Source: Haliscomenobacter sp. (GTDB lineage Bacteria; Bacteroidota; Bacteroidia; Chitinophagales; Saprospiraceae). From it: DNA of 64,000 bases. The notes under the pieces were generated by a model, which ran no database searches, was not told the origin of the DNA, and saw only the letters and a list, made by a program, of their open reading frames with translations. Location of the stretch: positions 12,931-76,930 of the forward strand of contig NZ_JADKCX010000034.1 of the NCBI RefSeq assembly GCF_016718685.1. Direction: 5' to 3'. Shown in pieces: positions 8,814 through 16,944 of the stretch. The translations under genes were made by a program, and so were the position numbers. How positions within the stretch are numbered: the stretch's first letter is position 1; each line of letters starts with the position of its first letter.

Positions 8814-9404
8814 ATGGCAGCAACAGCGATCTCTGGCAGGCAATTTGAAATCATTGAAGCAGCGGGCAGAATTTTGTCCACTTCAGGTGTCAATGGCTTG
8901 ACCATCAAAAATCTGGCACAGGAAATGAAATTCTCGGAAAGCGCCATTTATCGCCATTTTGCCAGCAAAGAGGAAATTGTGGTAGCCATGCTGGGGTACT
9001 TGGCGGAAAACATAGACGAAAGGTTGCAAAAAGCAACTTCTGCACACAACAAACCTGCGGAGAAGTTGGAAGCCATTTTCCTCGACCAGATCGCTTTTTT
9101 TTCCAAAAACCCCCATTTCGTGGTTGCTGTTTTTTCGGATGGTCTCATGGAAGTAAGCCAAAAAATCAATGCAGCTATTCTTCACATCATGCAAGTAAAA
9201 ATGAAACATTTGATGCCCATCATCGTGGAGGGGCAACAACAAGGACTTTTCACCAATGCCATTACGACCGAAGAATTGACGCACATCGTCATGGGCAGTT
9301 TTCGCTTGCAAATGTTCAAGTGGCGCATCGCCAATTTCCAGTTTGATCTTCATCGGCAAGGGACAAGCATGCTTCAGGCCATATTAACCCTCATGAAAAA
9401 TTAA
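8814..9404 (+). CDS. TetR/AcrR family transcriptional regulator
   Basis: 196 residues. The N-terminal ~50 residues form the TetR helix-turn-helix: RQFEIIEAAGRILSTSGVNGLTIKNLAQEMKFSESAIYRHFASKEEIVVAML, with the characteristic 'S-x-A-x-IYRHF-x-SKEE' recognition helix. The remaining helical domain (LDQIAFFSKNPHFVVAVFSDGL and onwards) is the ligand-binding and dimerisation part; its ligand is unknown. The gene starts 4 bases after the membrane protein gene and is followed 9 bases later by a cupin gene, so all three are probably one transcript controlled by this repressor through the palindrome at 8369-8388. Confidence 0.9.
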   Translation: MAATAISGRQFEIIEAAGRILSTSGVNGLTIKNLAQEMKFSESAIYRHFASKEEIVVAMLGYLAENIDERLQKATSAHNKPAEKLEAIFLDQIAFFSKNPHFVVAVFSDGLMEVSQKINAAILHIMQVKMKHLMPIIVEGQQQGLFTNAITTEELTHIVMGSFRLQMFKWRIANFQFDLHRQGTSMLQAILTLMKN

Positions 9405-9413
9405 ATTTCAGCC

Positions 9414-9809
9414 ATGAAAAAAATGCTCTTGTTTGCAGCGCTACTGCTGCTCACGGCGAGTTGCGCCACGAAAAAAAATGCCGTAATCGGTAATTTTCAA
9501 CATTTAAAAACTCGAAACATGTCAAACATCAGTTCCATACACGAAGCCACCAAAGCCGTCTCCGCAAAACCACTTTTCAAAGGACAAGAAGGCGTGGTCA
9601 ATGCTCTGCAAATCCAAAAAGACGGGCTGCTCGACAAGCACGTCACCAAAGTTCCGGCAATCCTGATCTGCGTGGCGGGTGAAGTAGTTTTCGAAAACGA
9701 AAAAGGCTTCAAACAGACCCTCTCCAATGGCGATTACATCAATATCGAACCGATGGTGACACATTGGGTCAAGGGTTTGCAAGACAGTCAACTTTTGCTC
9801 ATCAAGTAA
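9414..9809 (+). CDS. Cupin-fold protein with lipoprotein signal
   Basis: 131 residues. The start at 9414 gives a short lipoprotein signal (MKKMLLFAALLLLTASC, lipobox LTAS-C). From about residue 36 (MSNISSIHEATKAV) a compact cupin follows: LLDKHVTKVPAILICVAGEVVFENEKGF, then LSNGDYINIEPMVTHWVKGLQDSQLLLI. The first cupin motif has only one His (DKHVTK) and the second has the H of THW, so the metal site may be partial. Cupins of this size often bind small molecules or serve as sensors. A second ATG at 9519 would yield a cytoplasmic cupin without the signal. It is the last gene of the TetR operon. Function unknown. Confidence 0.75.
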   Translation: MKKMLLFAALLLLTASCATKKNAVIGNFQHLKTRNMSNISSIHEATKAVSAKPLFKGQEGVVNALQIQKDGLLDKHVTKVPAILICVAGEVVFENEKGFKQTLSNGDYINIEPMVTHWVKGLQDSQLLLIK

Positions 9810-9945
9810 AATTTTTGATTATAGCGTACTTACCTTAAAAACGCCACGGAATATAGAATATCTACTGGTTCCTACCAGGTTCCATTTTCTTGAATTTTTT
9901 TTAACTATTTTTATGCACTTGTAAACGCAGCACCTCAAACATTTT

Positions 9946-11793
9946 ATGCCACAACTCCACGCCCTCCTCATCGCCATCAACGAATATGCACCCGGCTCCG
10001 GCGTGCGCAACCTCACGGGCTGCCTCAACGACCTTGCCGGCATGCAAGCCCTGTTGCTCAAGCACTACGCGCATTTGCAACCCAATATCCGCACCTTGAT
10101 CAATGCAGATGCCACCAGGAAGGGCGTTATCCAGGCTTTTCGGGAACACTTGACCGGGCCGCAGATCAAGAAAGGGGATCAGGTGTTGTTTTATTACAGC
10201 GGACATGGATCATACGGGCCAACTGCACCGGAGTTTGCCTACAACAACCCCTTGAAGCAAGACGAGACGATGGTGTGTTACGACAGCCGACTGCCGGGCA
10301 AGCAGGACTTGTCGGACAAAGAACGGGGCGCATTGTTGGCAGAAATTCCCAAAGGGGTAGAGGTATTGTTCATCATCGACAGTTGTCACGCGGCTTCCAG
10401 TTTGCGCAACCACAAAGCTGCTGCTGAGGAGTTGGGCGCTTCGCGCTTTCAGCCTGGGCAAACGACGCCCCGTACCCTGGAATCGTACCTGCTGGCGGAT
10501 GGCGAAAACATCTACCTTAAACAAAAACAGACGGGGCAAAAAATCGCCGTGCCCGAACGGCCCTTTGTGTTGCTTGCAGCCTGTGCCGAAACCGAACTGG
10601 CCATGGAAACCAAAGACCAGCGCGGCGTATTCAGCAAGTATTTACTGGAGGTGTTGGAAAATGCTGGAACAGACTATACCTACGAGGAATTGATGCAACG
10701 GGTCTTTTTTTTGGTCAACAAAATCAGCCAGAAGCAGCATCCGAGCCTGGAGACGTTTCAAGCCCAGCGGCGGCAGGTTTTTTTGAGCAAGGTGATTCGT
10801 CCGAATTTCATCAAAAACACGGCAACTTACGAAAATGGCCATTGGCGTCTCAACTGTGGAGCCATCCACGGCCTGCCTACCGATCCTGAAAAACTGAAAG
10901 GAGTGAAAGTACAGTTGTTTGATTCCCACAAACCCCAGGCGGATTCTGACCACGAAGTGGGTATTAAATCGGTATTTTCGACTTATAGCCTATTGGATTT
11001 TGATCAGGAACCCCGTGATTTTTTTTGGGCAGCGGTAGATTTTGCCATTGCACTGCCCGTGACTTTGAGTGGAGATGAAAAAGGAAAAAAAGCCATCCAG
11101 AATTTGCTGGGGTACAAAGGGGCGAAAAAAAACTGGCAACTTGCAGCCTCGGATGCTGCCGCCAAGTATACCGTTCACATGGAGAAAGGCCAGGCCAGCA
11201 TTGTCTTAACATCAAGCGGCCAGACCTTGTATGGGCCTACCGAGGATACCTTCGACATTAACGATGCCCTGAACCGCATTGCCCGCTGGGAGCAAGTATT
11301 GGCGCTCACCCATCTAGGCTCGAAAATCCAAAATGGCCTGAAAGTGGAATTTTGTGAAGAACCCAAAGACAATTCGGCGCTCATTCCCTACCCAAAACAG
11401 CAGCTCAGTTTTGTACTGGGCAAAACACCCCGGGGAGAAACGGATACTTTGTGGTACCATCTAAGAGCTCGCAATACCGCTGCACAGCCTTTGCATGTGG
11501 CCTTGTTGTACCTAAGTCCGGGTTATGGAATTGAAGTGCATTACATGCGGCGCATCTTGCCGCCCAACAGTGATTGGGTCAAACTGGATGAAGTCAGCCG
11601 GGAGCTTGAGCTGGGCAATAAAACCAAATCGCTTGAACGCTTTTTGGTCTTGTACAGTACCAGTGCCTTCGAAGAGTTTCAATACGAACAGGCCGCTTTG
11701 GATGATTCCAGCGGGCGAGATTTGGTACGCAAAAGTTTGGCGGGAGATGATTGGGCTACGCAGTTGTTTGAAGTGGAGTTGAAAAGTGAATAG
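9946..11793 (+). CDS. Caspase-family (C14) cysteine peptidase with long C-terminal region
   Basis: 615 residues, no signal peptide. The N-terminal ~270 residues form a caspase/metacaspase p20-like fold: HALLIAINEY at the start, the catalytic His in VLFYYSGHGSY (H87) and the catalytic Cys in VLFIIDSCHAA (C147), each after a hydrophobic strand as in active members, so it should be a functional peptidase. A further core element is PFVLLAACAETELAMETKDQRGVFSKYLLE, the usual 'A-C-x-x-x-E-x-A' and 'G-x-F-T/S' strand. The remaining ~340 residues are beta-rich and not assigned; the segment LHVALLYLSPGYGIEVHYMRRILPP recalls the DUF4384-like tails attached to other bacterial caspases. The gene stands alone, convergent with alaS. 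Its last codons and stop lie in a short tandem repeat. Cleavage target unknown; a related gene begins at 63659. Confidence 0.88.
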   Translation: MPQLHALLIAINEYAPGSGVRNLTGCLNDLAGMQALLLKHYAHLQPNIRTLINADATRKGVIQAFREHLTGPQIKKGDQVLFYYSGHGSYGPTAPEFAYNNPLKQDETMVCYDSRLPGKQDLSDKERGALLAEIPKGVEVLFIIDSCHAASSLRNHKAAAEELGASRFQPGQTTPRTLESYLLADGENIYLKQKQTGQKIAVPERPFVLLAACAETELAMETKDQRGVFSKYLLEVLENAGTDYTYEELMQRVFFLVNKISQKQHPSLETFQAQRRQVFLSKVIRPNFIKNTATYENGHWRLNCGAIHGLPTDPEKLKGVKVQLFDSHKPQADSDHEVGIKSVFSTYSLLDFDQEPRDFFWAAVDFAIALPVTLSGDEKGKKAIQNLLGYKGAKKNWQLAASDAAAKYTVHMEKGQASIVLTSSGQTLYGPTEDTFDINDALNRIARWEQVLALTHLGSKIQNGLKVEFCEEPKDNSALIPYPKQQLSFVLGKTPRGETDTLWYHLRARNTAAQPLHVALLYLSPGYGIEVHYMRRILPPNSDWVKLDEVSRELELGNKTKSLERFLVLYSTSAFEEFQYEQAALDDSSGRDLVRKSLAGDDWATQLFEVELKSE

Positions 11794-11816
11794 TGAAAAG
11801 TGAATAGCGAAAAGTT
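11778..11816. repeat. Short tandem repeat GTGAAAAGTGAATA spanning a stop codon
   Basis: Two to three copies of a ~14-base unit GTGAAAAGTGAATA overlap the end of the caspase gene; the TAG stop (11791-11793) is inside the repeat, so the last residues (LKSE) are encoded by it. The same motif forms the arms of the hairpin at 43709-43812. Confidence 0.7.
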
Positions 11817-11846
11817 ATACAACTACGGTGTTCAATGAAGTGGATT

Positions 11847-11935
11847 AATGGGAACGCGGATGACGCGGATTGAGCGGGTTTACGCGGATTAAATCTGTGA
11901 AAATCCGCTCAATCCGCGTCATCCGCGTTCCCATT
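11847..11935. repeat. Perfect 31-bp inverted repeat of GCGGAT units between convergent genes
   Basis: Bases 11847-11877 are exactly complementary to 11905-11935, giving a 31-bp stem with a 27-base loop. Arms and loop consist of degenerate repeats of ACGCGGATKA, and a further copy lies in the loop. It stands between the caspase gene (ends 11793) and alaS (ends 11955), which point at each other, so it could stop transcription from both sides. No T-tract on either strand. Confidence 0.85.
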
Positions 11936-11954
11936 ATTGTCGCTTTGGAACAAC

Positions 11955-14585
11955 TTAAGACGCTAAGACCAACTCCCGCGCCTTCGCCACCGCCTGATCC
12001 AACCCAGCCGCATTTTTCCCTCCTGCCGAAGCAAAATTGGCTTGTCCGCCGCCGCCGCCGTCAATTTCTTTGGCCAGTTCGCGCACCATATTGCCCGCGT
12101 GTAATTTTTTGCCCTCCACCAGCGATTTGCTGATCGTGACCATCACCATGGGTTTGTCGTTGATCACGGCACCAAATACAATCACGGCGTTGCCCAACTC
12201 ATTGTCGATTTGGGCAGCCAGGTTTTTCAGGGCAGCCTGATCGTTGATGGACACCCGGGCGCTGATGAACTGTAGGCCATTTAGCGTTTCAGCTTTGGCA
12301 ATCAGGCCATCCTTGAGTGCCAATGCTTGAGCCGCAACAAGGCGTTCAATTTCTTTGCGCAGTTCCTTGTTTTCGTCTTGCAGGGTGGCCACTGCTCTGG
12401 CCGCTTCGCCCTTGCTTTTCAGGATGCTGCGGATGGCGTCCAGTTCGCGCAATTCGCTACGCACAAAAGCCTCGGCCTGCGTGGCGGTGATGGCTTCGAT
12501 GCGGCGAATACCCGCGGCAACGGCACCTTCGGCCAGGATTTTAAACAAACCGATTTGACCCGTAGCCTGAATGTGCGTACCCCCGCACAATTCGCGGCTG
12601 AAACTGGGGTCAAAGGTGATCATGCGCACCACCTCGCCGTATTTTTCGCCAAAAAGCATCATCGCACCCGAATTCCGCGCTTCCTCGATGGGCATGTTGC
12701 GGTTTTCTTCGAGTGGAATGTTGGCGCGTATTTTTTCGTTGACCAGGTCTTCAATTTGCTGCAATTCGGCGTCGGTCACTTTTTGGTAGTGGTTGAAGTC
12801 GAAGCGCAGGCGCTGGCTGTCTACGTTTTGTCCTTTTTGGGTAGCGTGCTGACCCAGGATTTGGTGCAAGGCCGCGTGCATTAAGTGCGTAGCCGAGTGG
12901 TTGGCCGAAACCGCCTCGCGCATCTCCGCATCTACCACTGCTTTGACGGGCAGACTGAGGTTGGAAGGAAACTCGTCCACAATGTGGATGATCAGGTCAT
13001 TTTCCTTCTGGGTGTCCAGTACGTTGATTCGGTCGGCACCAATGACGAGGTAACCTTTGTCGCCCACCTGACCGCCACTTTCAGCGTAGAAGGGGGTAGC
13101 CTGGAGCACCAATTGGTATTGATCCTGGTTTTTGACCTTGACCGTGCGGTATTTCAGCACTTTGGTCGCTTCTACTACCAGGGTATCATAGCCTTCAAAT
13201 TTCACTTCACCCTCATGTACATTGAGCCAATCACCTACCACTTTGGCGGCATCGGCGCGGGAGCGTTCCTTTTGTTTTTGCAGGGCAGCTTCAAAACCGA
13301 CCATGTCTACCGGGATGTTGGCTTCCTGGGCCAAAAGCTGGGTGAGGTCGATGGGGAAGCCAAAAGTGTCGTACAAATCAAAAGCATCTTCTCCTTTGAT
13401 CTGGCCGGAGGAAATATCCAGGGCATCAAAGCGCTTCAAACCTTTTTCCAAGGTGTTCAAAAACGCGGTTTCTTCACTCTCAATGATTCGCGCTACCTGC
13501 GCTTGCTGCGCTTTCAATTCCGGGAATGCACCTGAAAAAGCATCGGCCAGCATCGGGATGAGGGTATGCAGAAAAGGCTGCTTGATGTCGAGAAAAGAGT
13601 AGTAATACCGGACGGCCCGGCGCAAAATGCGGCGGATGACGTAACCCGCACCCGAGTTGCCGGGCAATTGTCCATCGGCAATAGTGAAGGCAATGGCGCG
13701 GATGTGGTCAGAAATGACCCGCATGGCAATGTCCGACTTGGCGCTGCGCTCGTAACTAAAGGTGTATTTTTTGCCCGAAACCTTTTCGATGTACTGGATG
13801 AAGGGCGTAAAGATGTCTGTATCGTAGGTCGCCTTTTTTTCCTGAAGTACCATACACAGGCGTTCGAAGCCCATGCCCGTGTCCACGTGTTGCTCGGGCA
13901 GGGGTTCCAGCGACTTATCGGCTTTGCGGTTGAACTGGATGAATACGTTGTTCCAGATCTCGACCACGCCGGAGTTGTCCACATTGACGAGGTCACGGCC
14001 GGGGATTTTGGCACGTTCTTCATCGCTGCGGGTGTCGAAATGGATTTCGGTACAAGGGCCACAGGGACCCGTGTCGCCCATTTCCCAGAAATTGTCTTTT
14101 TTGTTGCCGTACAAGATGTGCTCCTGGGGCAAAAAGCGCAACCAGAGGCTCAAGGCTTCATCATCGGGGGGAATATTGGCAGCGGGGTCTCCTTCAAATA
14201 CCGTGGCGTACAAACGATCTTTGGCCAGGCCCAGAACCTCGGTGAGCAATTCCCAACTCCAGGTAATGGCTTCTTCTTTGAAATAATCGCCAAACGACCA
14301 GTTGCCCAACATCTCGAACATGGTATGGTGGGTGCCGTCGTAGCCTACGTCTTCGAGGTCATTGTGTTTGCCCGATACACGGAGGCATTTTTGGGTATCG
14401 GCAATGCGCCGCACATCCGGGGTTTGATTGCCCAGGAAATAATCTTTGAACTGGTTCATCCCCGCGTTGGTGAACATCAAGGTGGGGTCTCCTTTGTTCA
14501 CCAGGGGCGCGGAAGGAACAATCTTATGTGCTTTGGAAGCGAAAAAATCGAGAAAAGCCTGGCGAATTTCGCGTGCGGTCATCAT
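11955..14585 (-). CDS. alaS: Alanine--tRNA ligase
   Basis: 876 residues, the normal size for bacterial AlaRS. It charges tRNA(Ala) with alanine in the cytoplasm. The N-terminal class II catalytic domain begins with AREIRQAFLDFFASKAHKIVPSAPLV and contains the AlaRS landmark LMFTNAGMNQFKDYFLG. The editing domain has the metal-binding HSATHLMHAALHQILG (HxxxH) and CGGTHI. The C-Ala end has GGGGGQANFASAGG. Two ATG codons stand in tandem (14585 and 14582); the second gives the more usual MTAREI start. The frame is intact through its whole length, in contrast to several neighbours. Confidence 0.97.
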   Translation of the reverse strand: MMTAREIRQAFLDFFASKAHKIVPSAPLVNKGDPTLMFTNAGMNQFKDYFLGNQTPDVRRIADTQKCLRVSGKHNDLEDVGYDGTHHTMFEMLGNWSFGDYFKEEAITWSWELLTEVLGLAKDRLYATVFEGDPAANIPPDDEALSLWLRFLPQEHILYGNKKDNFWEMGDTGPCGPCTEIHFDTRSDEERAKIPGRDLVNVDNSGVVEIWNNVFIQFNRKADKSLEPLPEQHVDTGMGFERLCMVLQEKKATYDTDIFTPFIQYIEKVSGKKYTFSYERSAKSDIAMRVISDHIRAIAFTIADGQLPGNSGAGYVIRRILRRAVRYYYSFLDIKQPFLHTLIPMLADAFSGAFPELKAQQAQVARIIESEETAFLNTLEKGLKRFDALDISSGQIKGEDAFDLYDTFGFPIDLTQLLAQEANIPVDMVGFEAALQKQKERSRADAAKVVGDWLNVHEGEVKFEGYDTLVVEATKVLKYRTVKVKNQDQYQLVLQATPFYAESGGQVGDKGYLVIGADRINVLDTQKENDLIIHIVDEFPSNLSLPVKAVVDAEMREAVSANHSATHLMHAALHQILGQHATQKGQNVDSQRLRFDFNHYQKVTDAELQQIEDLVNEKIRANIPLEENRNMPIEEARNSGAMMLFGEKYGEVVRMITFDPSFSRELCGGTHIQATGQIGLFKILAEGAVAAGIRRIEAITATQAEAFVRSELRELDAIRSILKSKGEAARAVATLQDENKELRKEIERLVAAQALALKDGLIAKAETLNGLQFISARVSINDQAALKNLAAQIDNELGNAVIVFGAVINDKPMVMVTISKSLVEGKKLHAGNMVRELAKEIDGGGGGQANFASAGGKNAAGLDQAVAKARELVLAS

Positions 14586-15022
14586 AAGTATTTGTATTTG
14601 AAGAAGAAAAGTGTGGTCCTTACTGGCTCCAAAGCCCTTAATTCACCCTTTTTAGTTAAGAAACCGTTAAGAAAAATTTAAAGCATTCACTATTTTGGAA
14701 ATCAGTTCTGATATTTGCATCTGCTTGCTCCAAAAGTGAGGCAAAACAAAGCAAAATTTCTTAAAAAACGGTCAAATTTCCTTCATTTGTTCCATTGAAA
14801 ACCAGAAAAAATTGCGACAAAAATTTCCATCATGTTGATAATGTGGAAAAAAAAAGATGCAAAATTTTGGTTGAGTCAATGTCCTGGCTTATTTTGGCAT
14901 CATCAATTCCAATTTCCACGCCAGTAAGAAACAAGAAGGAAACTATCTTTCGGTCCCATCTCCACGAACATATCAAGAGAAGATTCTCGAAAATTTAGTC
15001 AAATTGACCAAGAACTAGCATC
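14586..15022. other. AT-rich intergenic region between divergent alaS and M23 gene
   Basis: 437 bases between two divergent genes, expected to hold both promoters. I find no exact TAnnTTTG box with correct spacing on either strand. A 67-codon frame at 14795-14998 has no start context or recognisable composition and is not called. No hairpin of note. Confidence 0.5.
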
Positions 15023-16007
15023 ATGGGAAAAAGAGAAAAGTTTATCTACAACATTCAAACCCTTCGGTTTGAAAAAGTAGAGATCAGCTGGCTTACAATA
15101 GCATCAAGAGCCTTAACATTTTTAAGTTCGGCGGTTTTTACTGCCTTTTTGTTCTCCATTGTCCTTTACAAGTATTTCCCCTCCCCCAAAGAAAAAATCC
15201 TCTTGCAAGAAATAGAGGTCATGAAAACCCACTACGACAAAGTTGTCGGAGACCTACAAACCATCAACGAAGAAATGAAGCACCTCAACGAAAGAGATGC
15301 TTATGCTTACCGCACGATTTTTGGCATGAATCCCGTTGATGAAAACGTCTGGGAAGGTGGAGTCGGGGGCCACGATGAATTTTTGAGCCTGCGGGACCTC
15401 AAACACGGTGGAGCATCGATCATTCACGCACTCGAAAAAGTGCGCAAATTGAAGCACAAAATGGTGGTACAGTCCAAATCATTGGATACCATCATCAATT
15501 TGGCCAACGCGAAAGAAAACATGTTGGCATCCCTTCCTTCGATCAAACCTGTCCGTTCAGATAAATTGTCCAAAATGGTCGGCTTATTGTCGGGCTTTGG
15601 TTACCGGATTCACCCGGTGTACAAAGTGCCCCGGATGCACTACGGCCTGGACTTTACTGCGCCGAAAGGAACGCCGATTCAGGCAACTGGAGACGGGGTG
15701 GTCAAAAAAGCCGAATACCACAGTGGGTTATGGTAAATGTGTGATCATTTCTCATGGTTATGGTTACGAAACACTTTACGCCCACATGAGCTCGATTGAA
15801 GTTCGGGCAGGCCAAAAGGTAAAACGTGGCCACCAACTGGGCAAAGTGGGCAGCACGGGTACCTCAACCGCACCACACTGCCACTATGAAGTACACCTCA
15901 AAGGCAAGCAGGTAAACCCTATTCATTACGTAATGGATGGGCTTTCTCCAAAAGAATACCAATCTTTGGTAAAAGCTGCGGAAGGAGCTAACCAATCAAT
16001 GGATTGA
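15023..16007 (+). CDS. Membrane-anchored M23 (LytM) peptidoglycan endopeptidase; one frameshift
   Basis: Two overlapping frames make one protein of about 327 residues. It has a short cytoplasmic tail, one membrane helix (ALTFLSSAVFTAFLFSIVLY, about residues 34-53), a coiled-coil region with EVMKTHYDKVVGDLQTINEEM, and a C-terminal M23 domain. Zinc ligands are in RMHYGLDF (H...D) and HCHYEV (HxH), with a further His in TLYAHMSS. Members cut peptidoglycan cross-bridges; the N-anchored coiled-coil type is common in Bacteroidota. Frame is lost at 15725-15727: reading GG instead of GGG restores EYHSGYGKCVIISHGYGYETLYAHM, the expected family sequence. A one-base insertion, most likely a sequence error, explains this. 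A strong terminator follows. Confidence 0.85.
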
Positions 16008-16029
16008 TAAAGAGCGATTTATACGCTGG

Positions 16030-16073
16030 AAAAAGCAGGCCATCCAATAGAAAAGGAGCGCCTGCTTTTTTTT
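16030..16073 (+). terminator. Intrinsic terminator after the M23 gene
   Basis: AAAAAGCAGGC (16030-16040) pairs perfectly with GCCTGCTTTTT (16060-16070), and the T-run continues to 16073. It lies 23 bases after the M23 stop codon. Confidence 0.85.
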
Positions 16074-16173
16074 GGAAAAATAGATTGTATTTTCGTTATC
16101 GAATTTAAACCTTTTCCAGATAATGATGTTTAAACATCTTGGTCTTGTTCCAGCCTTACTATAAAATGAATCA

Positions 16174-16917
16174 ATGAATACGGTTATCGTTGATGATGAA
16201 CCTTTGTATGTTGAACTATTATCGCGAAAATTGCATCAAGTTGCACCTGATGTCAATATAATCGCCACGTTTAATAAGCCCATTGATGCATTGGTGTTTT
16301 TGCGTCAAAACCCGGTGGACTTGCTCTTTTTGGATGTAGAAATGCCGGAAATCGATGGTTTTACTTTTCTGGATTTGTTTCGTCCCAATGATACGCCCGT
16401 CATTTTTGTGACCAGCCACGAAGGTTATGCTTTAAAAGCATTTCGGTATGCCGCGGTTGATTATTTACTGAAACCAGCGCAAGCGAACGAGCTAAGTGAA
16501 GCCATCAATAAAATCAACCGGGCCAAAAAGGAGGATTTATTTTCACAAATGGATGTGTTGCGCAGCGCGATGAAGGAAATCCATTCAGAAAATTCACGGT
16601 TCAATCGGCTGGTGTTGAATACCCAGGATAAGGTAGTGGTACTGGATGTTGAAGAGATCGTCAACATCGAAGCTTCCGGGCCTTACTCGCAGTTTTATAC
16701 CATCGATAAAAAGCAGTACATCACCAGCAAACCGCTGGGGCATTACGAAGATTTACTGCGCGTCAACAATTTTTTTCGCTTGCACCGCTCCCATTTGGTC
16801 AACCTCCTGCACGTCAACTCGATTATGAAAGACGACGGGGTGGTCTTGATGCGCAACGGGACGCAGCTGCCATTTACCAAAGACAACATTTCCAAGCTGC
16901 TTGAAAATTTGAAGTAG
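16174..16917 (+). CDS. LytTR-type response regulator
   Basis: 247 residues. The receiver domain (1-~120) has the acidic pair D7/D8, the phospho-acceptor D54 in LLFLDVEMPEIDG, a Thr in FVTSHEG and Lys in DYLLKPAQ. A linker with a helical stretch is followed by a LytTR DNA-binding domain (~145-247): KVVVLDVEEIVNIEASGPYSQFYT and FFRLHRSHLVNLLHVNSI. Such regulators are phosphorylated by a sensor kinase and bind direct repeats in promoters. It converges with two tandem TPR kinases (stop codons 28 bases apart), which are the obvious partners, although a convergent arrangement means separate transcripts. Confidence 0.93.
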   Translation: MNTVIVDDEPLYVELLSRKLHQVAPDVNIIATFNKPIDALVFLRQNPVDLLFLDVEMPEIDGFTFLDLFRPNDTPVIFVTSHEGYALKAFRYAAVDYLLKPAQANELSEAINKINRAKKEDLFSQMDVLRSAMKEIHSENSRFNRLVLNTQDKVVVLDVEEIVNIEASGPYSQFYTIDKKQYITSKPLGHYEDLLRVNNFFRLHRSHLVNLLHVNSIMKDDGVVLMRNGTQLPFTKDNISKLLENLK

Positions 16918-16926
16918 TTTATACCC

Positions 16927-16942
16927 TACCCCGCGCGGGGTA
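16927..16942. terminator. GC-rich palindrome between convergent regulator and kinase genes
   Basis: TACCCCGCGCGGGGTA is a perfect 16-base palindrome lying in the 27 bases between the LytTR regulator stop (16917) and the end of the kinase-like gene (16945). As RNA it can form a short strong stem, or the DNA a protein site; a bidirectional terminator is the likeliest role. No T-tract. Confidence 0.45.
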
Positions 16943-16944
16943 TA

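Noticed and set aside
9946..11793. Caspase as part of a CRISPR or gasdermin defence locus
   Set aside because: Neighbours are a TetR operon and alaS; no effector, sensor or cas gene is seen within the window.
12327..14681. Long plus-strand frames over alaS
   Set aside because: Antisense to an intact, highly conserved alaS.
14795..14998. 67-codon plus frame between alaS and the M23 gene
   Set aside because: No protein-like pattern and it lies in an AT-rich promoter region.
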